From: Haemonchus contortus
Lineage: Eukaryota; Nematoda; Chromadorea; Rhabditida; Trichostrongylidae
Reading direction: 5' to 3'
Assembly (NCBI GenBank): GCA_000469685.2
Contig: LS997562.1
Coordinates: 38,042,345 to 38,106,344, forward strand
DNA length: 64,000 bases
A program made the position numbers and the translations under genes. Below are positions 47,601 through 60,285 of this stretch, piece after piece; within the stretch, counting starts at the first letter, position 1; each line of letters starts with the position of its first letter. The notes under the pieces were generated by a model. The model saw only the letters and a list, made by a program, of their open reading frames with translations, was not told the origin of the DNA and made no database searches.

Positions 47601-50600
47601 TGAGATCATTGGAGTCCACGCGGATTGTCTCGAAAGTTTCTAGACGATTCATCGCTTTCATAGCGTCTAACATCAACAGTGACGGAAGAGAAGTCAAGCG
47701 TGGAGTTGCACGATCAGTTGCTTCCTTCATTTATTAAGCCCAAGCAGTACTTAAACACTTAACCCAGACCCTGACGACGCCCTTTCGCTTATGTAGTCCA
47801 TCTTTTACTTGGTGGAGTGCTGACTTTTCGGTTGCAACGTTTATGGAATCTGATATTTTCTGAGTTTTCCCTCCACTTCTGCACGCTGTGAATGGCAAGG
47901 TTAGCTCAGCAGCCAGAGTGAAACGACTTGTTGGAACCTTTCGATCTTGAAAAACACACCTTGTCTTTTCCGTCGATGCTTGCCACTACCTTTGCTGAGC
48001 AACTAACATCTGCCCAAGAGCGGAGAACTGGCCTTTGAAGAATACGATATGATCGAAATTTCACGGCAACATTGTAGTGTTCCACCTATCAACCTCGTCA
48101 GCACAGCAAAACAAATTAACATCAATGCTGGATTTAACTAACAGAAAAGTTGCGAATACCTCGCATTCTCGCTCCATGAGTTCAAATAGAAGAAGCACCG
48201 TGACGGCGTCGGACCCCTAGTCAATCTGACCAAAGCCAAAAATCAGTGAAGGCGATCGAATGCCATCCCTTCGAAGACAATTTTCCGATCCCATCCTACA
48301 AATTATCTGAGCGATTTTTTGAATCTTTTCTGGAAAGTTATCCAGGACTGATCTTCAGATAGTGCTGGTGGTAATGCGCCTCTTAACATTGATAGTCCTA
48401 CTTCCATAGCTGTCGCAAGAATTTGTGTCCGAGTGCTTTTTTTCTGGCCTGATGTTTTTCCTCGGTATGATGGATTTCGATAATCGTTCACCTTCTGACA
48501 AAAGCATCCACTGCCTACTACTTAATAAAGTAATGAGGTGAAGTGGAGAGCATTCCCATGAAAAAACCTCCTACATTATTGCATATCCTCCTGGTTAGAC
48601 CATGAGAAAGCACGTATTCCACAAGTACCTTTCTTAGGAATTTTCCAGAACCTTTTCCACTTGGTCGTTGCTTATTACATCACCGAACGGAGTGTGACTG
48701 ACATTCTAATTACGGTTCCAGCTTTTCCAATGTCAACAGCGGTTTGGCAGTAGTTATACAAACAACAAACAGAGTAATCAGCATTTTTCTTCAGCGAATG
48801 GAACTGATCGCGAAGGAAACGGGCTAGAATGCGGTCGAGTTCCGAGTCACAGAAAATCCCAAGAGAACCAGTCCTATTGCACGACATTTAGGGGAGCTTC
48901 CACTGCTTCAAACGGTGTTTACCACTATTACCTTGCATCCCAATAGTTATTCCAGTTGTCCCTAAAACGCTCGTTCTACTTCAAATAGGTTTTTCTAGTT
49001 TGGACTGTGAGCAGTGACGCCCCATGTAGGCTGCTATTTTGGGAAAGTTAGAGTAGAATGAATGTTTCAGAAATTGAAATCTTGTAAACTTAAATTTGGT
49101 ATGGCAATATCTCGCGGAATAGTAAAAGTCATAGGGGACGGTCGGATCCCGAAATCCGAAGAATTTTTAGACTTCTGTATGGCCTTATTGATGGACAGAT
49201 TGAACTTCTTTGCTCCAAATTCATAATTACTTGATATTCACTTGAATAAGAGCGAAATGTCTGCTATGAACTGTTACGCTCCGTAAGCTCTAGTTACTTC
49301 GAGTCTTTTCTGGAACGTTTTTCGAACGAATTCGAACTCACTTGCTACTGCAGTTTCCTAGAGTGAACTTATTAAATAAGTCGATTATTTCTGATGTTCC
49401 CTACTAAGCGGCGTACTAAAATGATGTAAATATTTGTTTGGATTGTTTATATAGCGGCAACCTTTCATCCACAATCCCGAAACCGGTCTCCAATTGGTAG
49501 TAAATCCGGTGATGTTGAGGTTTTTGGATGATCTCCGATAATGATACGACATGAAGATTCGAGAGGGATTAACCGCTGCCTACGCTGGGTAAACATGGAA
49601 GGTTATCGGGGGTTTCTGGGAGGTTACAGGTCGGAGGACAAGATTCGGGGGAGAATCGTGAGTACGCGTAGAAGTTTCTATCATAGAGCTTCATAAGCAT
49701 GAAGAGAGGTGCTCTCCATCTGAAACAGTTGATTTTACAATTTTGCTGAGTGCTATACAAAATCGTAGTAATCTAGTAGGGTTGAATACGCTGCTGTAAC
49801 ATTTTGCAATATTTATCTAATTTTTAAGAAGATAATTTACCTTTTTTTGTCTGGGGCTTTTTCCCGGACTGTTTTCAACCAGCGGATTGACCTTTATTAT
49901 CTCGCGGTTCGCCCCTAATTGCTGCTACTTTTTTCTCACCCTTTACGGGCATCCAAACTTTTCCTTTGAACTTCAAAAAGGCGTAGCATTTCTTAAATAT
50001 CTTTGGCAATATTTCAGTTATATCAATCGATTTTTCAGTCTAACTACAAATCATTGCTATTGGCTGAAGAGACGTCGTGCCGTGAAGCGATCGCCATCGT
50101 GCTGAGTATGAACAGAAAAGAACCTGAGGGGGACTACGCACTTTTTCTGACGGCACCTGAAGGCGAAGCACAGATTCCATCTGAGGTATGAGTTTCGGCA
50201 TAGTTTGCTATTGAAATTTCGGAAATAAAATATCCAGCCGGACTTGTCTATTCCTTGAATTTTTGCGAAAAATTTGTGCATGGCGCATTCTGGCATGTGA
50301 CCGAATAGAGCGAATAATCTTGCTGTCTGTTAAATACCTAATTAGGGGATGTTGAACCAAGGAATGTCTCTACTAACAGCACATCGATTTTTGCCAACAC
50401 TCTAATCCCAATGGATGTATTCCGTCCCAAACAAGTAGCAGCTCTTGAGCCTGAGCAGCATCAATTTTGAAATTCGTCTGATTCAAACTCTGAACAAAAA
50501 ATACTGGATTTTTAAAAAGCCTATTGAATTTCACCGAAATTCCCTAATTTTCCTTTCAGGTCTCCCTAGTGTCGATTGCAGTGATGTGCCAGCCCTATCA

Positions 50601-50634
50601 CAAAATCGTTATACGACAAGTGGATTCGCTGTAG
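41657..50634 (+). CDS. Tandem Ras-association (RA) domain protein, six exons
   Basis: The exons are 41657-41810, 42228-42386, 43180-43259, 43875-43965, 50039-50185 and 50560-50634. Donors include gtgagt and gtatga, acceptors ttttcag and tttttcag, and every junction keeps phase. The ATG at 41658 follows ttgcag directly, as in trans-spliced starts, giving 234 residues. Residues 1-51 are Ser/Thr-rich and probably disordered. RA1 starts at residue 52 (GTLRVYTSNVKACTDYKTIR) and runs through FELWME, VTTKADGKPVRTI and the CHPANMSRF link. RA2 starts near EGTLVRVYDHNISPQ, continues with SNYKSLLLAEETSCREAIAI across the large intron, and ends in HKIVIRQVD. RA domains bind GTP-loaded Ras or Rap, so this is probably a signalling adaptor or the N-terminus of a larger effector. 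A polyadenylation signal aataaa follows at 51027. The last exon and the full extent are the least certain parts; further exons on either side are possible. Confidence 0.7.
43501..43725. repeat. 110-bp direct duplication, 5-bp spacer
   Basis: 43501-43610 recurs without visible change at 43616-43725 (period 115). It lies inside the third intron of the RA-domain gene. The identity means it is very recent, polymorphic, or an assembly artefact. Confidence 0.9.
43966..50038. other. Large fourth intron of the RA-domain gene
   Basis: About 6 kb separate the exon ending HNISPQ from the exon starting SNYKSLLL, whose products join without gap inside RA2. The interval holds repeat-like sequence (47283-47730), a poly-C tract at 45919, and weak frames at 46080-46740 and 48303-48887. 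There is also a plus-strand exon-like piece ending at a gtgagt donor near 49664. None of these is needed by the RA protein; nested genes cannot be excluded. Confidence 0.45.
47283..47730 (-). repeat. Fragment of a recurrent ORF-bearing repeat
   Basis: A minus-strand frame starting with ATG at 47730 reads LPSLLMLDAMKAMNRLETF and SNDLRHFHKWLSPVFPLRCS. It then shifts frame near 47525 and continues as RSRRLETAFHNTDLSLPET. From memory, very similar peptides recur many times as uncharacterised proteins in hookworm gene sets, which would make this a decayed copy of a repeat rather than a gene. The function is unknown; the recurrence claim is recollection, not a search result. Confidence 0.4.
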
Positions 50635-53347
50635 TGATGATTGAAACCTTGAGTAACTATGCTAATTGTTACTTGTATTTCAAAAATTGGCAACACGCCA
50701 AGATTTCTATGACCTCTGGAGTCATTTTTCTAAAACCCGCTACATCCTTTGACTTGGTTGGTCTCCCTCTAATTGGTGTAATTACGGTTCTATACGGTGT
50801 GTTTAGCCACGCCCTTATTTTCCCAACAATGAAAATCGCGCGCATGTTTTTTAGGCCGATTTTCAGATCACCTATAGCTGTAACTATGGTAGCCTTGTTG
50901 TTGAGGCATTTAGAATATCGAGGAAATGAAAAATATTACTTTTTTAACCCGAATTACCAAAAAACCAACCTATGAATTATATCAGTTTCTCTTAGATTTC
51001 TGTGATTATTATGTGTAAATACGATCAATAAATATTACAAACTTCCATTTCTCTTTGTACTGTGTAGGTTGAACCAAAATACTGTTGTGGTTATTGCGAT
51101 GGTGGGAACTTTACAGGCACTGCACCGTCAAACTTTCAAGAAGTGTTTATTTTCTTCAGGTGGAAAGGGGTCCACCCACGAGTCCTAAAAAAGGACTATT
51201 TTCTGTAACAGACTAAGCAGACTGTTTTTTTTTACTCTGGTATGCCGGACTACACTTGCAGGATAAGGGCATGGCAATGCCCTAGTTGGTAGCAGCTTGG
51301 GAGCATTTGAGCCCAGTTAACTGGTACAAAGGCAAAGTCAAGCTTCACGCTTGGCGTTTGATCAACAACTGATCAAACGGTACGGGCTGGGAGCCGTTCG
51401 ACCACCCATTTACTATGGATCATCTTAAGTTCTCGTGGAGAACTTTTCAACCAAGGGGAAAACTCTGAGATAATGAATGACTCCGAAAATTGGTTTGACT
51501 GGTTGGTTCTAGTCGTAGAATGATGAATCCCACTAATGTTGTATCAATTTAGAGCTAAAAAACTGGCATAAATGTGTCGATCCTGATGATGATGATTGAT
51601 TAGGGTTGTAGTACGGTTTTGGTTAGTTCCTTACAATAAACTTGACACGGCCGTGACACTGTGACTACTTTTTGTCGCACCCATCGAGTTTACAGTTTGT
51701 TTCTGACGTTTCCTCTTCTTGCTCTTCTCATTTCTACGGCAACCTCTTCAGGGGAATCTCTTTTACCTTCTACAATGCCTAAACCTGGGTCAACAGATTC
51801 TTCAATGCTTCTGCTCTACCTCCAGTAGGCTTATTGTTAGAGATGTCGCATGATAGTTATAATATAATACTTTTAAAGTCAGTATAATAATAGTTAGTGG
51901 ATGTACCACATAAATGTAAACAGGAACTACCTTTCCCAAAAAAAACTGTCAAGTCTACTCGTTGGATCGGAAAAGTGGGTAGAACACAGTTCCAACTTTC
52001 ACTAGCCGATTCAAGGACTTCCTCGAGGATTTGCTGTGTCATTATAGGGGTTTTTCGGAAAAACGGCAACATAATCGACAGTTCTTAGAGGGCTTATACC
52101 GCACTCTGTAAGCCTCATCAACCAAGGAACAGGTCTACTCAGCAGTGATTTCTTCAGTTCAAGTTACTAATCGCCTTGCTGCCTTATTAAGACGGTCGCG
52201 TTTGACGTCAAAGAGGAAACTGCAGGCCAAATGAGGAAGTATGGGACTATGCACCGGGCCATCCTTCTAACCACTAGGCTAAAATGGCATTCAGTCATTT
52301 CTGACTGGGATAGAAGGTGCGCGCCATTCTTTTTCGGCCGAAGATTCTTTCCTTACGAATAGATTAATTACTCACTCTAAAGGTTGACTGAGGTACCGTC
52401 AAATTCGAATCCATTCAACTGTTCTTGAAGGCAAACGATGTGAGCAATTGTAATACATGAGACCTTGAATTTGAAGCCATTCAAGCCGATAATGTGACGA
52501 CAGGTGAACGTCATTACCCTAATAACAGCTCACAGACATCCCGAAACTGAAATTCTTTGTTTCTGTAGGGTTCTGAGGACATAAGGATCAGCTTATGTTC
52601 CAGAGACATTTGCTTGCTTCACAGATGCCATTCCCACGTCCCATGTCGTTTGGAGTGCTCAGGGAAAAGTAGTTCTCTTTTATGACTCCGAGATTCGGCA
52701 ATTTATACAAACAGCACAAACAGCATATACTTTTCGCATACGGTTGCAAAATTATAATAGAAGTAATAGAAACAACACGAACACAATAATAATAGTACTT
52801 AAAGGCACAGTTCGCGATAAAAATGGTTCCTAAGGTTTTTCCTTGAGATGGACCTCTGACCCAGCACAAGAGACGCTCTCAGTTGGAAAAATGCCATATT
52901 TAGGGCATAGCAAGGGCCCCAAAGCTGGCTTAGCCAAGGTACAAGCTATAGGGGACGAGTTCTCACGGTGTTAGCTGTAAAGGTTACAGCATTCGCACAG
53001 GGACGAACACATTGCACAGAAGCAGCTTACTGTAGCTGTACTGTAGCCTTCGAAGCCTACTTACTTACTGCAATTTTCCCCATCACATTCTCCTTCAACC
53101 CCTGATTTACTACTTTTTGAAGCATTATGTTTTTTTTATCCGTTACATTGTTCTTCTAGAACTAGATACCCCGAAAAGTATCCTTGCCTTCGAAATCAAA
53201 AAGTCCTTGCAGTAAATAATGGCTGAATTTTCGAGCTGGGTAACCTTCTAGTTTGATGACTGTCCGATATGCAATGCTCTTCCGTAAAAGGCGGTACTAC
53301 CATGACTTTATAGATGACGTCCATCTCCGGACTCATAATAATGCCCC
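50635..53347. other. Intergenic region with repeat pieces
   Basis: The likely polyadenylation signal of the RA-domain gene is at 51027. A MITE end (aggcacagttcgcgataaaa) at about 52799 matches the left end of the element at 26376. A minus-strand stretch near 52260-52295 reads tagcctagtggttagaagga, like a tRNA A box, suggesting an old SINE. No gene supported. Confidence 0.4.
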
Positions 53348-55057
<1,710 letters not shown>

Positions 55058-55115
55058 TTTCTTGGCCCTGGTTTGTATTTCAACAACCTGAACAGCTATC
55101 CATCCGCTTCTCGTT

Positions 55116-55645
55116 TTATTTTGTGATAACTTTCGTTCCGAAGGAGTAGAACTGCAATGAGTGAGAAGAGAATAAAGCAAACGGAACAAAACTATTCCCT
55201 TCAGCAGTGACCACTCGTTCCCATTAGTAATCAAGGAAAAGTGATTAGCCAGCTTACGTTAGTTCCACCAGACAACGCTCTACTTGAAATTAATGGATCT
55301 TCGGAAATTGAAGCCGAAAAACGAATTCTGGCTGTAAATCTTTCACTTTCACGTACAAGACCAGAATTACCGTGCACGGCTCTGTCCTGTGGCGTTGCTA
55401 TTCTGTTCGATAACACGTTAGTTGCAACCAACAAAAACGACTTCATACATATTTTCTATCAATCTTTGTTGACCAAAGTGACACTTGTACTTACGAACGG
55501 AATACCACGCGGTAGAACAACTAGCTAGGAACTGCCGCGCGCGTCGAAGGACTCGGGACTCTTTCTCGCCTTTGCAGACAGCGATTTTTGACAGAATGCG
55601 AAAATTTGAGATGGAACGGAAAGAAACCTCTTCACGCTCTGACAT
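55116..55645 (-). CDS. Small three-exon reading frame directly upstream of HINT-1 copy A
   Basis: The exons are 55495-55645, 55258-55397 and 55116-55151, with donors gtaagt and gtaagc, a strong cattgcag acceptor before the last exon and a weak gaatag acceptor before the second. The phases agree, giving 108 residues from ATG 55645 (MSEREEVSFRSISNF...) to TAA 55116. The protein is basic in its first half and Ser/Arg-rich in its second, with no signal peptide, membrane segment or known domain. The stop lies 28 bp before the trans-splice-like acceptor of HINT-1 copy A, so the two may form a nematode operon. Alternatively these pieces are 5' leader exons of the HINT transcript, since its first exon is open back to the same cattgcag acceptor. 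The plus strand here also has open frames, which weakens the case. Confidence 0.4.
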
Positions 55646-56122
55646 TGTGACGAACTTGCCTTCGCGGTACTATTTAGTTTCCATTCAAAAATTAAACGCA
55701 GAAGGTAAATCCCAAAACTAAGCTTACTCAGATGTCGTGAGTTCCTCGAACAAGTGAGGCATGCCCGTTTCGAGGATAAGCCATGCACGAATCGTATTTC
55801 ACGAATATGATAGTCAAGTATCATGGTGTCGATATATCCAAGAATTTCGTAGAGTAGTAACCCCAAACTCCATAACGAAAAACCCCGTGAGAGAATGGGA
55901 CCACAAAGAGATGAGTCGTACTGACAAGAACGGGCAGTGATTCACTCCCTTATCACATCGAAGCTGCGGAAGAGCAATGATCACTGTTCTTCTTCCTTCA
56001 CATAAACTAAGAGATAAGCAAATATTTATACCGGTTCAACAAGCAAGAGAGCATTAAATATAAAAAAATGGTACTGTAGTCAGGAACAGCTACTAATAAA
56101 GCCAAAAAGAAGAAATCTGTGT
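55646..56122. other. Spacer between the two HINT-1 copies
   Basis: No gene is supported. A minus-strand frame continues to about 55866 without recognisable content. The DNA from 56030 to 56080 is AT-rich and is the likely 3' region of HINT-1 copy B. Confidence 0.4.
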
Positions 56123-57064
<942 letters not shown>

Positions 57065-57300
57065 CTTTGGGCGGACCAAGCTGGGTAAGGCACAACTCGC
57101 TAGTACGCCTAACCTGAATAGGCGCGGCAGTAATAAAAACACTTTTCAAGACCAGTACTAACGATTTTTGCATGAAAAGCACTGCCACGTTCGTATAAGT
57201 TCGCTGTCACAAAACGAAAATAAGTTATAGAAGCGAAAGACAAACAAGGGAACTGGGCGCATTCATAGACCTTCGTTTTAGCGTAGATTACTGCAGAGAC

Positions 57301-57381
57301 CGAGCATACGGGTTCATAGTTCATGCGTTGCGACCAATGATTCTGCGTCAGAACGCAGGAACTATGAACCCACCTACTCGA
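57301..57381. ncRNA. Possible microRNA-like hairpin
   Basis: gggttcatagttcatgcgtt (57310-57329) pairs at 19 of 20 positions with 57352-57371 across a 22-nt loop. A small internal loop and four more base pairs (cgag/ctcg) extend the stem. Size and loop suit a microRNA precursor, but a small foldback transposon remnant is equally possible. Both strands would fold. Confidence 0.3.
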
Positions 57382-57613
57382 TATCTGCAGTAATACAGCC
57401 GTGAGGTCCAAATGAGTGGTCTAAGTGCATGACAGTCTGGTGGTAATAGATCCATCCTCCCTGGTTTCTCTCCAACATCCTTTTTGATGTATCTACATGT
57501 GACGGATTAAGAGTTGTAAATCCAAACAAAGTTATAACGTGGAATGGAATATGCTGTCTGTGAAATTCTGCGTCCATTGTATTTTATTCTACCCCAATTT
57601 CACTTTAAGACTC

Positions 57614-57873
57614 GGGTGTGTGTCAAGTCGTGCGTCCGAGGATGCACGCGGCAAATTGCGCGGCGAAGTTCGCAACGATTTGAACGACTTCAGCGCCTAT
57701 CATTGGAGCCCAAATTTGAAGTAGAGTAGATTAGAGGGATAATCTGACCCTGGTAAACTATTCTACTTCGAGTTTGTGCCCCGAAAATTGGCGTTAGAGT
57801 CGTTCAAATCGACACGAACTTCGCCGCGCAAGTTGCCGCGCGCATCCTCGGACGCACGACTTGACCGTCCCCC
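57614..57873. mobile_element. 260-bp foldback element with 9-bp target duplication
   Basis: Two inverted arms of about 80 bp (from gtcaagtcgtgcgtccgagg on the left to its complement on the right) surround an AT-rich middle of about 90 bp. The direct repeat ttaagactc lies immediately outside on both sides (57605-57613 and 57874-57882), and identity extends four bases into the left end. A 9-bp duplication suits Mutator-like or Merlin-type non-autonomous elements. There is no coding capacity. Confidence 0.7.
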
Positions 57874-58118
57874 TTAAGACTCGGGTTCCCGTTCTGAATT
57901 GTAGCAAAATCAATGCAAAAAAGCATCTTAAAGTAATAATTCAGAAAGTCCACACAAGTCCTCTGTTACTATAAACGGTAGTGACCCAGTAATCGACGTC
58001 TCTGAGAAAAAAGTGGCTTTGAAAATTATCTAGAGCTAAGAAAAAGGAAAATGGGTACTATTCCACTATTACAACCCCAAAAACTCAAAATTTTAATTTT
58101 CGATGAAACTTCGTCTGT

Positions 58119-58560
58119 AGGGGTTATTTGAGGTCCCGATAACGAATATGACCTTCATTTTCAGCGCTGGCGCCATTTGGCGCCAATTGGCGCCAATTTG
58201 GCGTCAAGGGTGTTTTCACCGAATTTGCTGAAAACTCGCGTTTAGGGGTTATTTGAGGTCCTGATAACGAATATGACCTTCATTTTTAGCGCTGGCGCCA
58301 TTTGGCGCCAATTGGCGCCAATTTGGCGTCAAGGGTGTTTCCACCGAATTTGCTGAAAACTTGCGTTTAGGGGTTATTTGAGGTCCTGATAACGAATATG
58401 ACCTTTATTTTCAGCGCTGGCGCCATTTGGCGCTAATTGGCGCCAATTTGGCGTCAAGGGTGTTTTCACCGAATTTGCTGAAAACTTGCGTTTAGGGGTT
58501 ATTTGAGGTCCTGATAACGAATATAACACCCATTTAACGCGCTGAGGCTATTTGGCGCGA
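58119..58560 (+). repeat. Left subterminal array of 125-bp repeats
   Basis: The unit start aggggttatttgaggtcc occurs at 58119, 58244, 58369 and 58494, exactly 125 bp apart. Each unit contains a ggcgccatttggcgccaatt palindrome-rich block. The fourth unit decays after about 60 bp. Arrays like this may bind the transposase repeatedly. Confidence 0.92.
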
Positions 58561-58735
58561 CGACAAGGCATACAGGTTGCGGGGGAGATGATGTGACCCG
58601 AGGAGCTTTCCCATGGTTGAAGACAGCCAGGTTGTGGGAAAGGGGATGACGTAGGCACTTTCCCATGGCTAAAGACAAACCCTTGATGAGACGAACATCA
58701 CAATTTCATTTCACAACTTGTGAACGTGTGTTGCG

Positions 58736-59671
58736 ATGGCTCTCAACGCTCTGAGAAGGCGCAATCGCCAGCAAGAACTTTTCGATTTTTCGATGGAGGA
58801 CGTGTACGAGAAGATGCAAATGGACCATCTGGACCTACAGGAGTGGCTGCGATCCATGGGGCTGCTGGCGTTGCCATTGTGCCCTCTTTGTCAAGGATCT
58901 ATAAGTCCCAAAAACGATGAGCACCACAACGGATGGGTGTGCCACCGTCGATCATGCCGAACTGGGCCATCGAACGAAACGAGGGTGTATGTTCCAGCTC
59001 GGAAAGGCTCCTTCTTCGAGAAGTCGAACCTCGCAGAGTCGGCCGTGTTTGCTCTCAGCTACTTCTGGCTGCGCGACATGGGTACCGTGAAGGACAAGAT
59101 TTACGAACTTAACATCGGTCACACTAGTGTTGTCCAGTGGGAGCAGTACTTTCGCGACGTCTGCGCCGAGCACTACAGAAGGAATCCTCTAGTTATTGGT
59201 GGGTTCGGACGTACCGTGGAGATTGACGAAACGCTGGTGGCGAGAAGGAAGTACAATCGTGGTCGATGGGTCCGCAGACACCAATGGCTTTTTGGCGGTA
59301 TCGAGAGAGGGAGCGGACGAGTATTTCTGAGGCTGGTGCGAAGGAGGGATGCTCCGACTCTGCTTCGTCTTATCCGAAAGTATATAAGACCTGGTACGAC
59401 GATCATTAGTGACTGCTGGAGGGCATACAGGCAGATCGCCGCACTGCCCAATGCTTACCGGCATCTCCAGGTCAATCACCAGTTGAATTTTGTAGACCCA
59501 CAAACTGGTGCCCACACTCAAAACGTGGAGTCGCTGTGGCAGAAATACAAAGCGATGTGCAAGCGGCGCTTTGGAATAAACAACTCACGCTACGAGGACT
59601 ACTTGTGCGAGTTCCTATGGAAGAAGGAGTTCGGTGGTCGACGGGAGGTCGTCTTCAATTTCTGGGATTAA
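58736..59671 (+). CDS. Merlin transposase (ISXO2/IS1595-like DDE domain)
   Basis: A 311-residue uninterrupted frame. Residues 49-74 hold a zinc-ribbon pattern (C49PLC52 ... C69HRRSC74). The ISXO2-like catalytic domain follows from about residue 155, with the DDE triad D164 (VEIDET), D226 (IISDCW) and E265 (QNVESLW); a HQLNF block precedes the glutamate. The length matches the family. The enzyme cuts the element at its inverted ends and inserts it elsewhere, making 8-9 bp target duplications; it acts in the nucleus. The ATG at 58736 is the first in frame, after a leader that contains two imperfect copies of a segment of about 55 bp (about 58570-58670). All catalytic residues are present and no frame break is seen, so the gene looks functional. 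Confidence 0.95.
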   Translation: MALNALRRRNRQQELFDFSMEDVYEKMQMDHLDLQEWLRSMGLLALPLCPLCQGSISPKNDEHHNGWVCHRRSCRTGPSNETRVYVPARKGSFFEKSNLAESAVFALSYFWLRDMGTVKDKIYELNIGHTSVVQWEQYFRDVCAEHYRRNPLVIGGFGRTVEIDETLVARRKYNRGRWVRRHQWLFGGIERGSGRVFLRLVRRRDAPTLLRLIRKYIRPGTTIISDCWRAYRQIAALPNAYRHLQVNHQLNFVDPQTGAHTQNVESLWQKYKAMCKRRFGINNSRYEDYLCEFLWKKEFGGRREVVFNFWD

Positions 59672-59940
59672 GTTGCGGCACTATATCCCTGCTGAACGGC
59701 CTGGCATCTCACGTACACTAACCCAACGGCCCTCTTTAAGGCCACATTTCCGCTATTAAGCCTTCAGGGGGGGGGGAGGGGGGAGAGGATGGAAAGGCAG
59801 AGCACTCCTTGAGACTCGTTCCTTTTCCAAAGCTCAGTCTCAGAAGCCACCACCCTCCTCCTCACCACGAGCGATATGGCGTGACTCAATAAATGTTTTA
59901 TTCGTTGTTTGAGGACACAGAATTGGATGTTATAATCGTT
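59672..59940 (+). other. 3' part of the Merlin transposase gene
   Basis: An untranslated tail with a G-run at 59768-59780 and an aataaa polyadenylation signal at 59887-59892. It has no further frame and precedes the right repeat array. Confidence 0.6.
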
Positions 59941-60210
59941 ATCAGGACCTCAAATAACCCCTAAACGCAAGTTTTCAGCAAATTTGGTGAAAACACCCTT
60001 GACGCCAAATTGGCGCTAATTGGCGCCAAATGGCGCCAGCGTTGAAAATGAAGGTCATATTCGTTATCAGGACCTCAAATAACCCCTAAACGCAGGTTTT
60101 CAGCAAATTTGGTGAAAACACCCTTGACGCCAAATTGGCGCTAATTGGCGCCCAATGGCGCCAGCGTCAAAAATGAAGGTTATATCCGTAATGAGGGCAT
60201 CGAATTACCC
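59941..60210 (-). repeat. Right subterminal array of 125-bp repeats
   Basis: Inverted copies of the left-array unit: ggacctcaaataacccct occurs at 59945 and 60070, with a diverged third at about 60195. With the left array they form the long inverted ends of the Merlin element. Confidence 0.9.
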
Positions 60211-60285
60211 CTATAGGCGAAGTTTCAACGAAAATTAAAATTTTGAGTTTTTGGGGTTGTAATAGTGGAATAGTACCGGAAAATG

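Larger units (their letters stand above)
58054..60277 (+). mobile_element. Merlin DNA transposon, complete-looking copy
   Basis: A 2,224-bp element. Its outermost ends are ggtactattccactattaca on the left and the exact complement on the right. It is flanked by a perfect 8-bp duplication ggaaaatg at 58046-58053 and 60278-60285, the length expected for Merlin. The inverted ends are long because each contains a 125-bp repeat array, oppositely oriented on the two sides. A single intact transposase gene lies between them, with a polyadenylation signal aataaa at 59887. Intact ends, target duplication and reading frame indicate recent insertion and possible activity. Confidence 0.93.

Noticed and set aside
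47888..47960. Possible tRNA (ggttagctcagcagc)
   Set aside because: It looks like an A box, but no proper B box or acceptor stem can be formed.
48675..48887. Minus-strand frame resembling the C-terminus of cellular RNA-dependent RNA polymerases (CQTAVDIGKAG)
   Set aside because: The resemblance is limited to a few residues, no upstream catalytic block is nearby and no splice sites support it.
50445..50975. 176-codon plus-strand frame as a separate gene
   Set aside because: Its frame is out of phase with the preceding RA-domain exon, while another frame from the same acceptor continues the RA domain and stops at 50634. The long frame is probably accidental.
57065..57142. N-terminal extension of HINT-1 copy B as a mitochondrial leader
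   Set aside because: The extended frame begins at GTG, not ATG, and a trans-splice-like acceptor at 57114-57116 would remove most of it.
58720..58920. Second frame overlapping the Merlin transposase start
   Set aside because: It begins at GTG and is a shadow of the transposase; only the 58736 frame holds the DDE motifs.
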